NCBI RefSeq assembly: GCF_005938655.1 | Contig: NZ_VCQT01000022.1 | Coordinates: 1-64,000, forward strand | Source of the DNA: Alloalcanivorax gelatiniphagus | GTDB lineage: Bacteria; Pseudomonadota; Gammaproteobacteria; Pseudomonadales; Alcanivoracaceae | Length of the DNA stretch: 64,000 nt | Reading direction: 5' to 3' | In this document: positions 1 to 7,208 of the stretch, piece by piece | Position numbering within the stretch: position 1 is the first letter of the stretch | How the letters are laid out: every line of letters starts with the position of its first letter | Notes under the pieces: generated by a model | Told to the model about the DNA's origin: nothing | The model's database searches: none | Seen by the model: the letters and a program-made list of their open reading frames with translations, nothing else | Made by a program: the position numbers and the translations under genes

Positions 1-1427
1 CTCGATACCCGGGGCGGTTCACTATACTCGTCTCTTCTTAGTTGAGAAGAAACACGCTCCAAAGCAACTCTAAGGCCTGCCATATATAACTGGCGCCACC
101 GCCAAAGACCATACCACCCAGGTTTATTTTCTTTGCCAAAAGCGAACCAAGCAACATTCCGAAATACATTATCGGAACTGACCGGGGCAGCCTCTCTGAA
201 CATAAAAGAGATCAAAGGATTACCCCAATCCTCCCTCGGAGACAGATGGTATCCAAAAATATCAAGATTTGAGTATAAAGAAATCCTTTTTCCAATCTTA
301 TTATTAGCCTCTCGAACATCCTCTTTTGTATTATTATCTTTTTTATAGAAAGGCCTGTATTGACACATGGATTCAAAATCCAAGTTCCCCGAATAAGATT
401 CCGCCCTCAGAACAACAACCCGAAGAAGCCATCCAGGCGCCGAATCACTGTTAATTATCCCTTCGTCGCGAGCACAAATAAGAAATCGGTGCCCATCCTC
501 CAAAGCCTGCTGCCAAACTCGAATGCTACTAATGTCAGACTTCTCCAGAACGGAAAGCAAATTCTCTTCAGCAATCTGAACAATTTCGGAAAGCGACTTG
601 TCGCTCTTAATCTCGTCAACTTTGGCCCGCACAATAGCATTGAGGCAGGATTTTATCGTCACTGTTTCTTTAATAAACTTCTCTTTGGAACGCATATATA
701 GATCATGTTGCGACGCTCTTTCTTCTTCCTCGTTACATAGGTAGACCACCACCACACCTGTGTCCAACATGAGCCGATATACAGTTTCATAAAAATTATT
801 TTTAAAGCATTCACCCACCCTTTCTACATCATCAAGAATAATTACCAGCCTTCCGCAGTTTGATACTATCATTTTAAAGTATGCCGACGACCGACCACCA
901 AAAGAGGAAGTCATCCCTGACAGAAAACGGTTAAAAACCAAACCTTGTTCACGCCAGAAGGAAGGCGCCACCTCAGATAAAATTGCGACCTCTAACTCTT
1001 CATAACTTTTTATCCCGGCAACACTAACGTATGCCGCGCGTTTCATTTTCAAAAAATCGCTGAAAATTTTCTTGACAAAATAGGTCTTACCTATCCCCCA
1101 GCGACCTATCAACTTTATTGCACCATCGATGGCATCCTCGCTATCGACACATTCCACCAGAACGTTGTAGGCATGCTGGTTGCTCCGCAACTCTTCAGGT
1201 AACGCAGTATCAGCCAACCTTAAAATTCTCCGATCATAATGCGCAATTACGATAAATAGTGCCCAACCAAAAGCAGCAGAAACCAACAGTGACCACAAGA
1301 CTCCTTCTGCAATTAAATTGCCCAAATAATCAACAAGTGGATATGTTTCATAGAACGAAATCCCAACGACCATTGAAGCCAATGCGACAATAGCAACATC
1401 GAAAAATTTATTATTTTCTTTCCTCAT
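1..1427 (-). CDS. KAP-family P-loop NTPase, membrane-anchored (partial, runs off the left edge)
   Basis: I translated the open frame running leftwards from the ATG at 1427; it has no stop before base 1, giving about 475 residues. The N-terminus carries two hydrophobic segments (about residues 8-28 and 40-60). These are followed by a Walker A motif, IGRWGIGKTYF (near residue 100), and a Walker B-like motif, LVIILDDVERV. The GxWGxGKT form and the DD-[VL]-[ED]-R Walker B are typical of KAP P-loop NTPases, which are membrane-associated ATPases; some, such as PifA of the F plasmid, exclude phages. Here the membrane segments precede Walker A. The C-terminal half is not recognised. Its base composition is more AT-rich than the genes to its right, suggesting acquisition. 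A defence role is inference; the missing C-terminus could carry another domain. Confidence 0.7.
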   Translation of the reverse strand, partial: MRKENNKFFDVAIVALASMVVGISFYETYPLVDYLGNLIAEGVLWSLLVSAAFGWALFIVIAHYDRRILRLADTALPEELRSNQHAYNVLVECVDSEDAIDGAIKLIGRWGIGKTYFVKKIFSDFLKMKRAAYVSVAGIKSYEELEVAILSEVAPSFWREQGLVFNRFLSGMTSSFGGRSSAYFKMIVSNCGRLVIILDDVERVGECFKNNFYETVYRLMLDTGVVVVYLCNEEEERASQHDLYMRSKEKFIKETVTIKSCLNAIVRAKVDEIKSDKSLSEIVQIAEENLLSVLEKSDISSIRVWQQALEDGHRFLICARDEGIINSDSAPGWLLRVVVLRAESYSGNLDFESMCQYRPFYKKDNNTKEDVREANNKIGKRISLYSNLDIFGYHLSPREDWGNPLISFMFREAAPVSSDNVFRNVAWFAFGKENKPGWYGLWRWRQLYMAGLRVALERVSSQLRRDEYSEPPRVS

Positions 1428-1503
1428 AGAATTACCATTTTATTATTTTTAATTAAAAAGGAATGGTTCCATCCCCACCAAACAAACGCTGCGATGAACC
1501 AAG

Positions 1504-1800
1504 CTAGGTTCGGGTTTTCCAGCGCCGGGGGTCACGGCTGCCGTGCATGACGGCAATCACGACAATGGCGTCCTCAGAAATAACAAAATGCACGCCGAAA
1601 GGGAATCTGCGTATAAGGGCACGGTGGGAGTCCCGGTGGACCCGGGGGAAAGCGAGGGGATTTTCCTGGATCAAATGCAGGGTCTCGGACACCGAGTCGA
1701 GAAAGGCCTGCCCCAGTCCCCGCTGCTGAGATTCATACCATCGGGCGGCGTCTTCAATATCCCACTCGGCGTCCGGGCGAATCCGGACGGTGTGAGTCAT
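1504..1800 (-). CDS. RelE/ParE-family toxin of a type II TA pair
   Basis: A 98-residue protein with the ParE/RelE layout: an early RPDAEWDIEDAARWYE helix, a central LIQENPLAFPRV turn, and the C-terminal strand pattern RRFPFGVHFVI...VIAVMHGSRDPRRW. The FPFGVHF and GSRDPRRW blocks are characteristic of ParE-like toxins in this subfamily. The start ATG overlaps the TGA of the upstream antitoxin (ATGA at 1797-1800), so the two are translationally coupled, antitoxin first. ParE toxins act on DNA gyrase and RelE toxins on ribosome-bound mRNA; the target here cannot be told from sequence. Confidence 0.87.
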   Translation of the reverse strand: MTHTVRIRPDAEWDIEDAARWYESQQRGLGQAFLDSVSETLHLIQENPLAFPRVHRDSHRALIRRFPFGVHFVISEDAIVVIAVMHGSRDPRRWKTRT

Positions 1801-2006
1801 AGCCGATTGCGTACCCTATCCAGCACTTCAAGCATGTCCGCGCCGGGAAGCGGGTCCTGACGGTAGGCGTCCAGGCGGCGGTCGAGTTCCTGCCGATGGG
1901 CGGCGGTCAGTTCCACGTTGCCCTGGTCCGCCGCAATGCTGTCCCAAAGGTCCTCCACCAGACGAAGGCGCTGGTCGACGGGAAGATCTCGAATGTGCGA
2001 ATTCAT
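1797..2006 (-). CDS. Addiction-module antitoxin (unstable antitoxin family)
   Basis: A 69-residue acidic protein. The helix around LPVDQRLRLVEDLWDSIAAD and the following ELDRRLDAYRQDP segment are the hallmark of the addiction-module component family (Unstab_antitox), which pairs with ParE/RelE toxins. It is the first gene of the pair and ends in a 4-bp ATGA overlap with the toxin. It would neutralise the toxin and, as in related pairs, probably represses its own promoter in the roughly 140-bp gap toward the ferritin gene. Confidence 0.85.
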   Translation of the reverse strand: MNSHIRDLPVDQRLRLVEDLWDSIAADQGNVELTAAHRQELDRRLDAYRQDPLPGADMLEVLDRVRNRL

Positions 2007-2148
2007 AGTAGGACTCCGGGTTCCGACACCTCACATTACCGCGCGGGTACCGGCGGTGTCACTGGCGAATGGAGCAAAGAAACGGAGCAAGGGGAGACGC
2101 GAAGCATGAGGGCCGACGCGCGGAAGCGCGCCGGCGGGCGGGGCAGGC

Positions 2149-2616
2149 TTATGAAATCTGCGACTGGCGGTAATTTTCCTCGCCGATATGCTTGATCAGG
2201 CGAAGCTGCTGTTCCAGCCAATGGGTGTGGTCTTCCTCGGTGTCGGCCAGTTGCTGGCGCAGCATGTCACGGGTGACGTAATCACGCACCGATTCGCACA
2301 GGGCGATGGCGTTGGCCAGATTCTCACGCACCTCGTATTCCAACCGCAGGTCCGCCTCCAGCATTTCCATCAGGGTGCGCCCCGGCTTCATGGGATTCGG
2401 GGTCATGTCCGGAGTGCCTTCCAGAAACAGCAGGCGGCGCAGGATGGCGTCGGCGTGCTGGGTTTCCTCTTCCATTTCGTGATGGATGCGCTCGTAGAGC
2501 TTGCCGTAGCCCTGGTCTTCGTACTGGCGCGAATGCAGGAAATACTGGTCGCGGGCGGCCAGCTCGCCGCGCAACAAATCCTGCAAACATTCGATCACGT
2601 CCGGATGACCTTTCAT
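2149..2616 (-). CDS. ftnA: Bacterial ferritin, FtnA type (bacterioferritin fold without the haem Met)
   Basis: 155 residues, the full length of this family. It stores iron in 24-mer shells after oxidation at a dinuclear ferroxidase centre. The ligand residues are visible: E18, E51 and H54 in EEETQHAD, E93 in DLRLE, and E127 and H130 in ADTEEDH. Y25 is also present. The residue that binds haem in bacterioferritin (Met52) is Thr here, so haem binding at the subunit interface is not expected. The sequence follows Pseudomonas aeruginosa FtnA (formerly called BfrA) closely from end to end, from memory of that protein. It stands alone, with no bacterioferritin-associated ferredoxin beside it. Confidence 0.93.
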   Translation of the reverse strand: MKGHPDVIECLQDLLRGELAARDQYFLHSRQYEDQGYGKLYERIHHEMEEETQHADAILRRLLFLEGTPDMTPNPMKPGRTLMEMLEADLRLEYEVRENLANAIALCESVRDYVTRDMLRQQLADTEEDHTHWLEQQLRLIKHIGEENYRQSQIS

Positions 2617-2754
2617 GGGGGGCGCTCCTTGAACAGCGTTGGTGGCCTGGAATGTGCGCAGAGTATGCCGTCATGCCCCGTAAAACGCCACCCCAAAGAG
2701 GTGATTTTTCAATGGAATCAAGGAGTTAATCGTTCTCATTTGTTGTACGCGCTT

Positions 2755-2797
2755 TGTAGGAAATTGACCATGGTATTTTCAGCTTTTTCCTACAGAC
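2755..2797. promoter_or_regulatory. Inverted repeat TGTAGGAAA / TTTCCTACA upstream of first small paralogue
   Basis: TGTAGGAAA at 2755-2763 is repeated in perfect inverted orientation as TTTCCTACA at 2786-2794. The right arm continues as TCCTACAGAC (2788-2797), a 10-mer that recurs upstream of the next gene at 3197-3206. Both lie about 55-60 bases upstream of their paralogous start codons, so this is probably a shared operator. The regulator is unknown. Confidence 0.5.
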
Positions 2798-2840
2798 AGC
2801 GGGGTGTCGCTTTGACATTATTTTGCCAACAGGGAATAGC

Positions 2841-2905
2841 AGGGAGAGCAATGACATGGACCGCAATCGCATGGAGAGCAACGGCATGGAGAGCAATGGA
2901 ATGGA
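2841..2905 (+). repeat. 15-bp tandem repeat containing the start codon
   Basis: Units of the form ATGGAGAGCAACGGC follow each other with slight drift, so ATG codons fall in frame at 2856, 2871, 2886 and 2901, and the AGGGAGAGCAATGAC stretch just upstream looks like one more unit. Each unit contains both a GGAGAG-like Shine-Dalgarno and an ATG, so each copy is a potential initiation site for the same frame. Confidence 0.65.
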
Positions 2906-3137
2906 AATCAACCAGACCTGGATGGTGCTGCTGGAAACCCCCAACGGAAAACGCCAATCGATACCCGTGAGTTACCCACGGCAGCCCACCAAGGACTTCG
3001 CCGCCGGCTTCGCGCGAATGGCGCTGGGCATGCCGATATCCCCGCCCCGGGAATACCGGGACCAGGAAGATGCCAGCCTGCGCGCCCTGGAAGGCGCCGG
3101 GTACCGGCTTCTGGGCGTGCGCCTGGCGTCCCACTAG
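2856..3137 (+). CDS. Small protein of unknown function, tandem paralogue 1
   Basis: About 93 residues; not recognised as a named family. The core WMVLLETPNGKRQSIPV...YPRQPTKDFAAGFARM...LRALEGAGYRLLGV aligns throughout with the next gene (WTVVLETPSGLEQVILV...YPRRPSQDLAAGLVRL...LRALEECGYKMIWI), so the two are tandem duplicates. I start it at the ATG at 2856, which follows a GGGAGAG ribosome site. In-frame ATGs recur at 2871, 2886 and 2901 because the N-terminus is a tandem 15-bp repeat encoding MESNG units, so the true start is ambiguous. No signal peptide or membrane segment is seen. Confidence 0.6.
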   Translation: MDRNRMESNGMESNGMEINQTWMVLLETPNGKRQSIPVSYPRQPTKDFAAGFARMALGMPISPPREYRDQEDASLRALEGAGYRLLGVRLASH

Positions 3138-3173
3138 GGGCGCGGGCCCACGGGCCTGCCCGGCGTAAGTTTT

Positions 3174-3206
3174 ATCCTACAAGGATTTGCTCCATATCCT
3201 ACAGAC
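3174..3206. promoter_or_regulatory. Direct repeats ATCCTACA upstream of second small paralogue
   Basis: ATCCTACA occurs at 3174-3181 and again at 3196-3203, exactly 22 bases (two helical turns) apart. The second copy extends to TCCTACAGAC (3197-3206), the same 10-mer found upstream of the preceding paralogue. The first copy also forms ATCCT-ACA-AGGAT. This looks like a conserved activator or repressor site. Confidence 0.5.
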
Positions 3207-3258
3207 GGTTGTCTCCCGGGCGTGCAAAGCTGTACCAACGTACAAGGAGACAACCAAC

Positions 3259-3537
3259 ATGGACATGGACGTTTATGAGAAGGTCTGGACGGTGGTCCTG
3301 GAGACCCCTTCCGGCCTGGAACAGGTGATTCTGGTGCGCTACCCGCGCCGCCCCAGCCAGGATCTGGCCGCCGGCCTGGTGCGCCTGCACCTGAACATGC
3401 CCACCGCCATCCCCGAGGCCTTCCGCGATCACGAGGAACCGGCCCTGCGCGCCCTGGAGGAATGCGGCTACAAGATGATCTGGATCGGCGAGCCCACCGA
3501 GATCATCGGCCGCCAGCGGCCGCCGAGGGATCCCTGA
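3259..3537 (+). CDS. Small protein of unknown function, tandem paralogue 2
   Basis: About 92 residues starting at the ATG at 3259, which sits behind AAGGAGACAACCAAC, a strong ribosome site; an upstream in-frame start at 3187 would include the putative operator and is less likely. The LETPSG, YPRRPSQDLAAGLVRL and ALRALEECGY blocks match the preceding gene, with an extra proline/arginine-rich tail. The predicted mixed alpha/beta fold has no catalytic motif that I recognise. It is transcribed away from ferritin and convergently with wecA. Confidence 0.7.
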   Translation: MDMDVYEKVWTVVLETPSGLEQVILVRYPRRPSQDLAAGLVRLHLNMPTAIPEAFRDHEEPALRALEECGYKMIWIGEPTEIIGRQRPPRDP

Positions 3538-3557
3538 GTCTGAGTGAAGGCCGGGCC

Positions 3558-4625
3558 TCAGCGGTCAGTGCGCGAGGCCACCAGGGCGGTAAGGCGGCCG
3601 GTGCCGAGCAGGAAGCTCAGGGAGAAGTAGGCGCCGCCGGCCACGAAAGTGCCCACCGTTAGAGTAAATTCCGACCAACCAGCCAGGGTACCCAGCACCC
3701 CGAAACCGACCATGGCCATATGCATGGCCGCCACCATGATCAGCGCCTGACGAGCGTTGAACCCATGATCCAGCAACAGGTGGTGAATATGGGTGCGGTC
3801 GGCGCTGAACGGTGAACGGCCGCTCAGCGTGCGGCGCATGAATACCGCGAGCATATCCAGGATCGGCACGCCCACCAGCCACACCGCCACAATCGGCGGG
3901 AAACTGCCGTCGCGCTGGCTGCCCAACACCACCAGCCACAGCACCAGAAAGCCCAGAAGATTGGAGCCGCCGTCGCCCAGGAACATCTTGCGGCCACGCA
4001 GCCAGGGCACTTCCAGGTTGAACATCAGATAAACCAGCAGCGCCAGGCAGGAAAGCCCGGCGAACAAGCCGGTGTTGTGATGGCCGGAAACGGTGGACAG
4101 CACCGCCACGCCCGCCAGCGTAATCAGCGTTACACAGCCGGCCTGACCGTCGATGCCATCGATCATGTTGTAGGCGTTAATGCACGCCAGCGCGCACACC
4201 AGGGTGAAAACCAGCCCGAACAGACCGCCCAGCAACAGCACGCTGTCGCCCATCAGCAGGCCCAGGCTGTTGATATAAACACCGGAAACGGCGCAGGCCA
4301 GGGTCACGGTGACGCCCTGGATCAGAAAACGCCAACGGGCGCTCAGGTCGTAGATGTCGTCCAGGGTGCCCACGGTGGTCAGGATCACCGCGGCGGCCAG
4401 GAACCAACCCCAGCCCTCGCCATCCCACAATCCGGTGGCCAGACCGGCCGCCATCAGACCGACAAACACCACGACGCCGCCGGTCAGCGGCACCGGCGCC
4501 GCATGCTGCTTACGACCATTGGGGTGATCCACAAAGCCCGTCCGATGGGCCAGGGGCAAAAACCCGAACGCGGCGAGCATGCTGCTAAGCGGTACCAGAA
4601 ATGATCCCAGTACTCCGACTTCCAT
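3558..4625 (-). CDS. wecA: WecA-like undecaprenyl-phosphate GlcNAc-1-phosphate transferase
   Basis: A 355-residue polytopic inner-membrane protein of the MraY/WecA (glycosyltransferase 4-like) family. It would transfer GlcNAc-1-P from UDP-GlcNAc to undecaprenyl phosphate, the first step of O-antigen or capsule repeat assembly. Motifs: GRKQH near residue 38, the DD pair at 89-90 in TLDDIYDLSARWRF, NAYNMIDGIDG (150-160), FLGDGGSN, and the HIHH motif in DRTHIHHLLLDHG. I chose the ATG at 4625 because AAGGAAA precedes it; an in-frame ATG at 4712 lacks such a site. The substrate (GlcNAc or another HexNAc) is inferred. It lies about 7 kb from the nearest other polysaccharide gene, together with a ligase. 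Confidence 0.9.
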   Translation of the reverse strand: MEVGVLGSFLVPLSSMLAAFGFLPLAHRTGFVDHPNGRKQHAAPVPLTGGVVVFVGLMAAGLATGLWDGEGWGWFLAAAVILTTVGTLDDIYDLSARWRFLIQGVTVTLACAVSGVYINSLGLLMGDSVLLLGGLFGLVFTLVCALACINAYNMIDGIDGQAGCVTLITLAGVAVLSTVSGHHNTGLFAGLSCLALLVYLMFNLEVPWLRGRKMFLGDGGSNLLGFLVLWLVVLGSQRDGSFPPIVAVWLVGVPILDMLAVFMRRTLSGRSPFSADRTHIHHLLLDHGFNARQALIMVAAMHMAMVGFGVLGTLAGWSEFTLTVGTFVAGGAYFSLSFLLGTGRLTALVASRTDR

Positions 4626-4869
4626 GCCGATTTCCTTAAAGGTATTGGTTGACAGGCCGAACGCTAACCAGCCCACAAAATTCCGAACAGACCCGAAATA
4701 AGGGGTACGCATCTACGAAGAAAGGATGGTACTCTCTAAGGTCGGCGCCGGGATTATCTCAAAACTCTCAAGCCGGTGCGCAGTGTAAGCGATTCACATG
4801 ACAATCGCTCGCACGCTGTTCACGTGAAAGGTACATTTTCGTAAAAAATTGCATCGAATTGATAAACCC

Positions 4870-6126
4870 CTACCCGCGCCGCTCTCCGCCACCCACCTGG
4901 CCCACCATCGCCACCGTCCCGGACACCAGTACCAGATAGGCCGCCAGAGTGTACGGGTCCCGTAACTGACTCTGGGTCAGCCCGAAGCCCGCGAACATCA
5001 CCACCGTCACCAGGCCCGCCATGGCCACCACCGCGTGCGGCCCGCGCAACCGCCGCAGCAACAGCCAGGCCGGCACCAGGTACAACGGCAGCAAAGTGCC
5101 CAGCCCCAGCAGGCCCCGTCGGGCCAGGGTGTCCAGCACGTCGCTGTGCAGTTGGTAGCCGAAATACTGCGCCTGTTCGTTCAACCGCCCGGCCAGGATC
5201 AGGCGTTGCAGCTCCAGGGCCAGACCCTGTTCGCCCCAACCCAGCCAGGGTTTCTGCAGGAACAGCGCCCAGGCGGTGCGCCACATGTCCAACCGCAGGC
5301 CCACCGAGGTGCGCGTGTTGCCCTCCGCCGAGAAACGTCGCAGATCGCTGAGCAGATCGTCCACCCGGGGGCCCACCCGAGCCGCCGCGAACACCGCCAA
5401 GCCCACCAACACCGCCCAACCGAACAGACGCCAGCCCACCGGCAACCGTCGCCAGCCCCGCCACAGCGCCCCACCCCGCCAGGCGGCCAGCATCAGTGCC
5501 ACCGCCGGCAAGGTGACCCAGCCACCCCGGGTGCCGGACAGCAACGAGGCCACCAGGCCAAGCAAACCGGCCAATGCCAGAAGCGCGGCCCGATGTGGGT
5601 CGCGACGCGGGAACAGGCCCCCCAACAGCGCCAATACGCCGAAACACAGGGAAAGATTACCGAACGGAATAGCATTCATGTCGGTCCGCACACGGACCCG
5701 CACCGTGCCACCCCACTGATACAGCAGCAGCGCACCGGCCACCGCCGCCGCCAAGGCCGCGCCCCACCACAGCGCCTCCGGCGCCGGCGGAAAGCGCCGC
5801 CATGCCAGAAACAGCCCGGCGGCCGCCAGCGGCCAATACGGCAAGGAAGCCAGGGTGTGCGCCGCCATCGGCACCGCGCCGCCGCGTCCGGCATCCAGCA
5901 GCCAATGGCCGCCGAACGCCAACAGGGCCCACAGCCAGGCAGCGAACCCGACCGGCAGCCCGCCCCCCGGCGATGCCCCGGCCGGCCGGCGAAGGGCCAC
6001 CAGTGCCCAACCGCCGGCCAATAGCGCCACCAACCCCGCCGACCAGGGCGAGAGCATCAACGCAACGGGGAAAACAAACAGAATGGTGGAAGCAAAGAGG
6101 GACAAACCGGATGCCTTATCGCTCAA
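4870..6126 (-). CDS. O-antigen ligase / Wzy_C family membrane protein
   Basis: 418 residues with about 10-12 hydrophobic segments and one large periplasmic loop, typical of WaaL ligases and Wzy polymerases. The LLSGTRGGWVTLP block (about residues 195-207) is the conserved ligase motif preceding the long loop, and a cluster near HSDVLDTLARRGLLG (about residues 325-340) corresponds to the conserved loop histidine region. It would join undecaprenyl-linked glycan to lipid A-core, or attach another acceptor. It is adjacent to wecA, about 245 bases upstream on the same strand. A decayed relative lies at 29.3-29.7 kb. Confidence 0.85.
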   Translation of the reverse strand: MSDKASGLSLFASTILFVFPVALMLSPWSAGLVALLAGGWALVALRRPAGASPGGGLPVGFAAWLWALLAFGGHWLLDAGRGGAVPMAAHTLASLPYWPLAAAGLFLAWRRFPPAPEALWWGAALAAAVAGALLLYQWGGTVRVRVRTDMNAIPFGNLSLCFGVLALLGGLFPRRDPHRAALLALAGLLGLVASLLSGTRGGWVTLPAVALMLAAWRGGALWRGWRRLPVGWRLFGWAVLVGLAVFAAARVGPRVDDLLSDLRRFSAEGNTRTSVGLRLDMWRTAWALFLQKPWLGWGEQGLALELQRLILAGRLNEQAQYFGYQLHSDVLDTLARRGLLGLGTLLPLYLVPAWLLLRRLRGPHAVVAMAGLVTVVMFAGFGLTQSQLRDPYTLAAYLVLVSGTVAMVGQVGGGERRG

Positions 6127-6176
6127 GGATGAAACAGCCGCCCCGACAACACCAGGACCAGGGCCGGCAAGACAAA

Positions 6177-6902
6177 TCAGAGTTCGTCGCGGGAACGCTC
6201 GGTTCGCCCCATGCCCTGATCCGTCGCAAGCAGGTCAATGCCGTCGATAATCAGGGACCGGTCCCGGATCTGCAGTGCGTCGAAGCATTTGCCTCGATAA
6301 GCCTGGGAGGATTGAAACTTTTGCAAGGCCTTGCCGAGCGGGTCCACGACGGGATAGGCCTCCTCAGCTTTAGCGATAGCCTCATCGCACAGCCCCTCAT
6401 GCAGCCGGAGAACCGCCAAATCAATTAAATCACGGGATTCGATGGCCGAATCCGCCCATCGATCCGCATTCGCCAACAATTTTTCCGCGTATCGATCCAC
6501 ACGGTTCAGACAAGGAGTGTTCAGCCAGCTGAATCTTTCGGGCTCACCGAGCTCAATCCTGGCCTCGGTCACAATCTCGAACTTGATGGGCGTGCCATCA
6601 GCAATCACCAGAAAGCGGATACCATATTGGTCCGCCCGAAGTTCGCGCGGGAACTCCAGACCATCCACGTTTTGGAAGAGAAAGGTGGGAGCATGTCCGG
6701 CCTGAGCGGCCGCTTTACGCAAGTCGCGATACCCGGGCCCCACGGGACATCGAAAACCGATACCCTCGCTCCAGCGATATTCATCGTGGAGCAAGGCAAT
6801 CAGGGTGCCTCCGCCAAAGCAAGTCCCGGTTTTTTCGAAGATGGAGGGATCTAAAGCGTCGAGAACACTCAGAATCTTGCCATGATGTTCGTGATCAAAC
6901 AT
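6177..6902 (-). CDS. AbiEii-like nucleotidyltransferase with degenerate active site
   Basis: 241 residues. The N-terminal block CFGGGTLIALLHDEYRWSEGIGF (residues 28-50) is recognisable as the nucleotidyltransferase motif of the AbiEii/AbiGii toxin family, which normally reads GGT...R.S.DIDF. Both catalytic aspartates of the DxD are replaced by Gly here (SEGIGF, 45-50), so metal-dependent nucleotide transfer should be lost. The rest (KFEIVTEARIEL, a DRYAEKLLANADR helix) follows the family. It overlaps the small upstream gene by 8 bases, so they form a pair. It may be an inactivated toxin, or a family with an altered mechanism. Confidence 0.7.
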   Translation of the reverse strand: MFDHEHHGKILSVLDALDPSIFEKTGTCFGGGTLIALLHDEYRWSEGIGFRCPVGPGYRDLRKAAAQAGHAPTFLFQNVDGLEFPRELRADQYGIRFLVIADGTPIKFEIVTEARIELGEPERFSWLNTPCLNRVDRYAEKLLANADRWADSAIESRDLIDLAVLRLHEGLCDEAIAKAEEAYPVVDPLGKALQKFQSSQAYRGKCFDALQIRDRSLIIDGIDLLATDQGMGRTERSRDEL

Positions 6903-7125
6903 CTACTTGCAGCCAAGATCCCTTGGCCACGGCAAGTTTATGGACAAAAGCTCTCTCCTGACCTTCCAGATCGGCCAGCGCTCCCCGGTATCCCCAACCT
7001 CGTTCATAACGGTTGAGCATTTCGTCCAGGGTGAGGTCATGCACATCGCGCAAATCCCAACATACCGCCTCCAGGAACGGGAGCCGTCCGGGTATGTTGA
7101 AATGCCCTTGCTGTTGCATTTCCAT
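6895..7125 (-). CDS. Small partner protein upstream of the AbiEii-like gene
   Basis: 76 residues, not recognised by family. It starts MEMQQQGHFNIPGRLPFLEAVCWDLRD and contains an acidic helix (LTLDEMLNRYERGW) followed by a helical C-terminus. It overlaps the following AbiEii-like gene by 8 bases, implying translational coupling. This is the position of an antitoxin, but it is much shorter than AbiEi-type antitoxins (about 200 residues) and has no visible winged-helix motif. The role is inferred from arrangement only. Confidence 0.55.
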   Translation of the reverse strand: MEMQQQGHFNIPGRLPFLEAVCWDLRDVHDLTLDEMLNRYERGWGYRGALADLEGQERAFVHKLAVAKGSWLQVDV

Positions 7126-7208
7126 CTAAACCTTTGATTAAGAAATGAGCGTCGATCTCATACTACCGGAAACCGAATAACGCTTCTAATACCAGAATTT
7201 ATCTCAAG

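Noticed and set aside
4790-4828. GCGATT/AATCGC inverted repeat and TTCACGTGAA palindrome upstream of wecA as a defined operator
   Set aside because: They are present, but no second site or known regulator supports a call.
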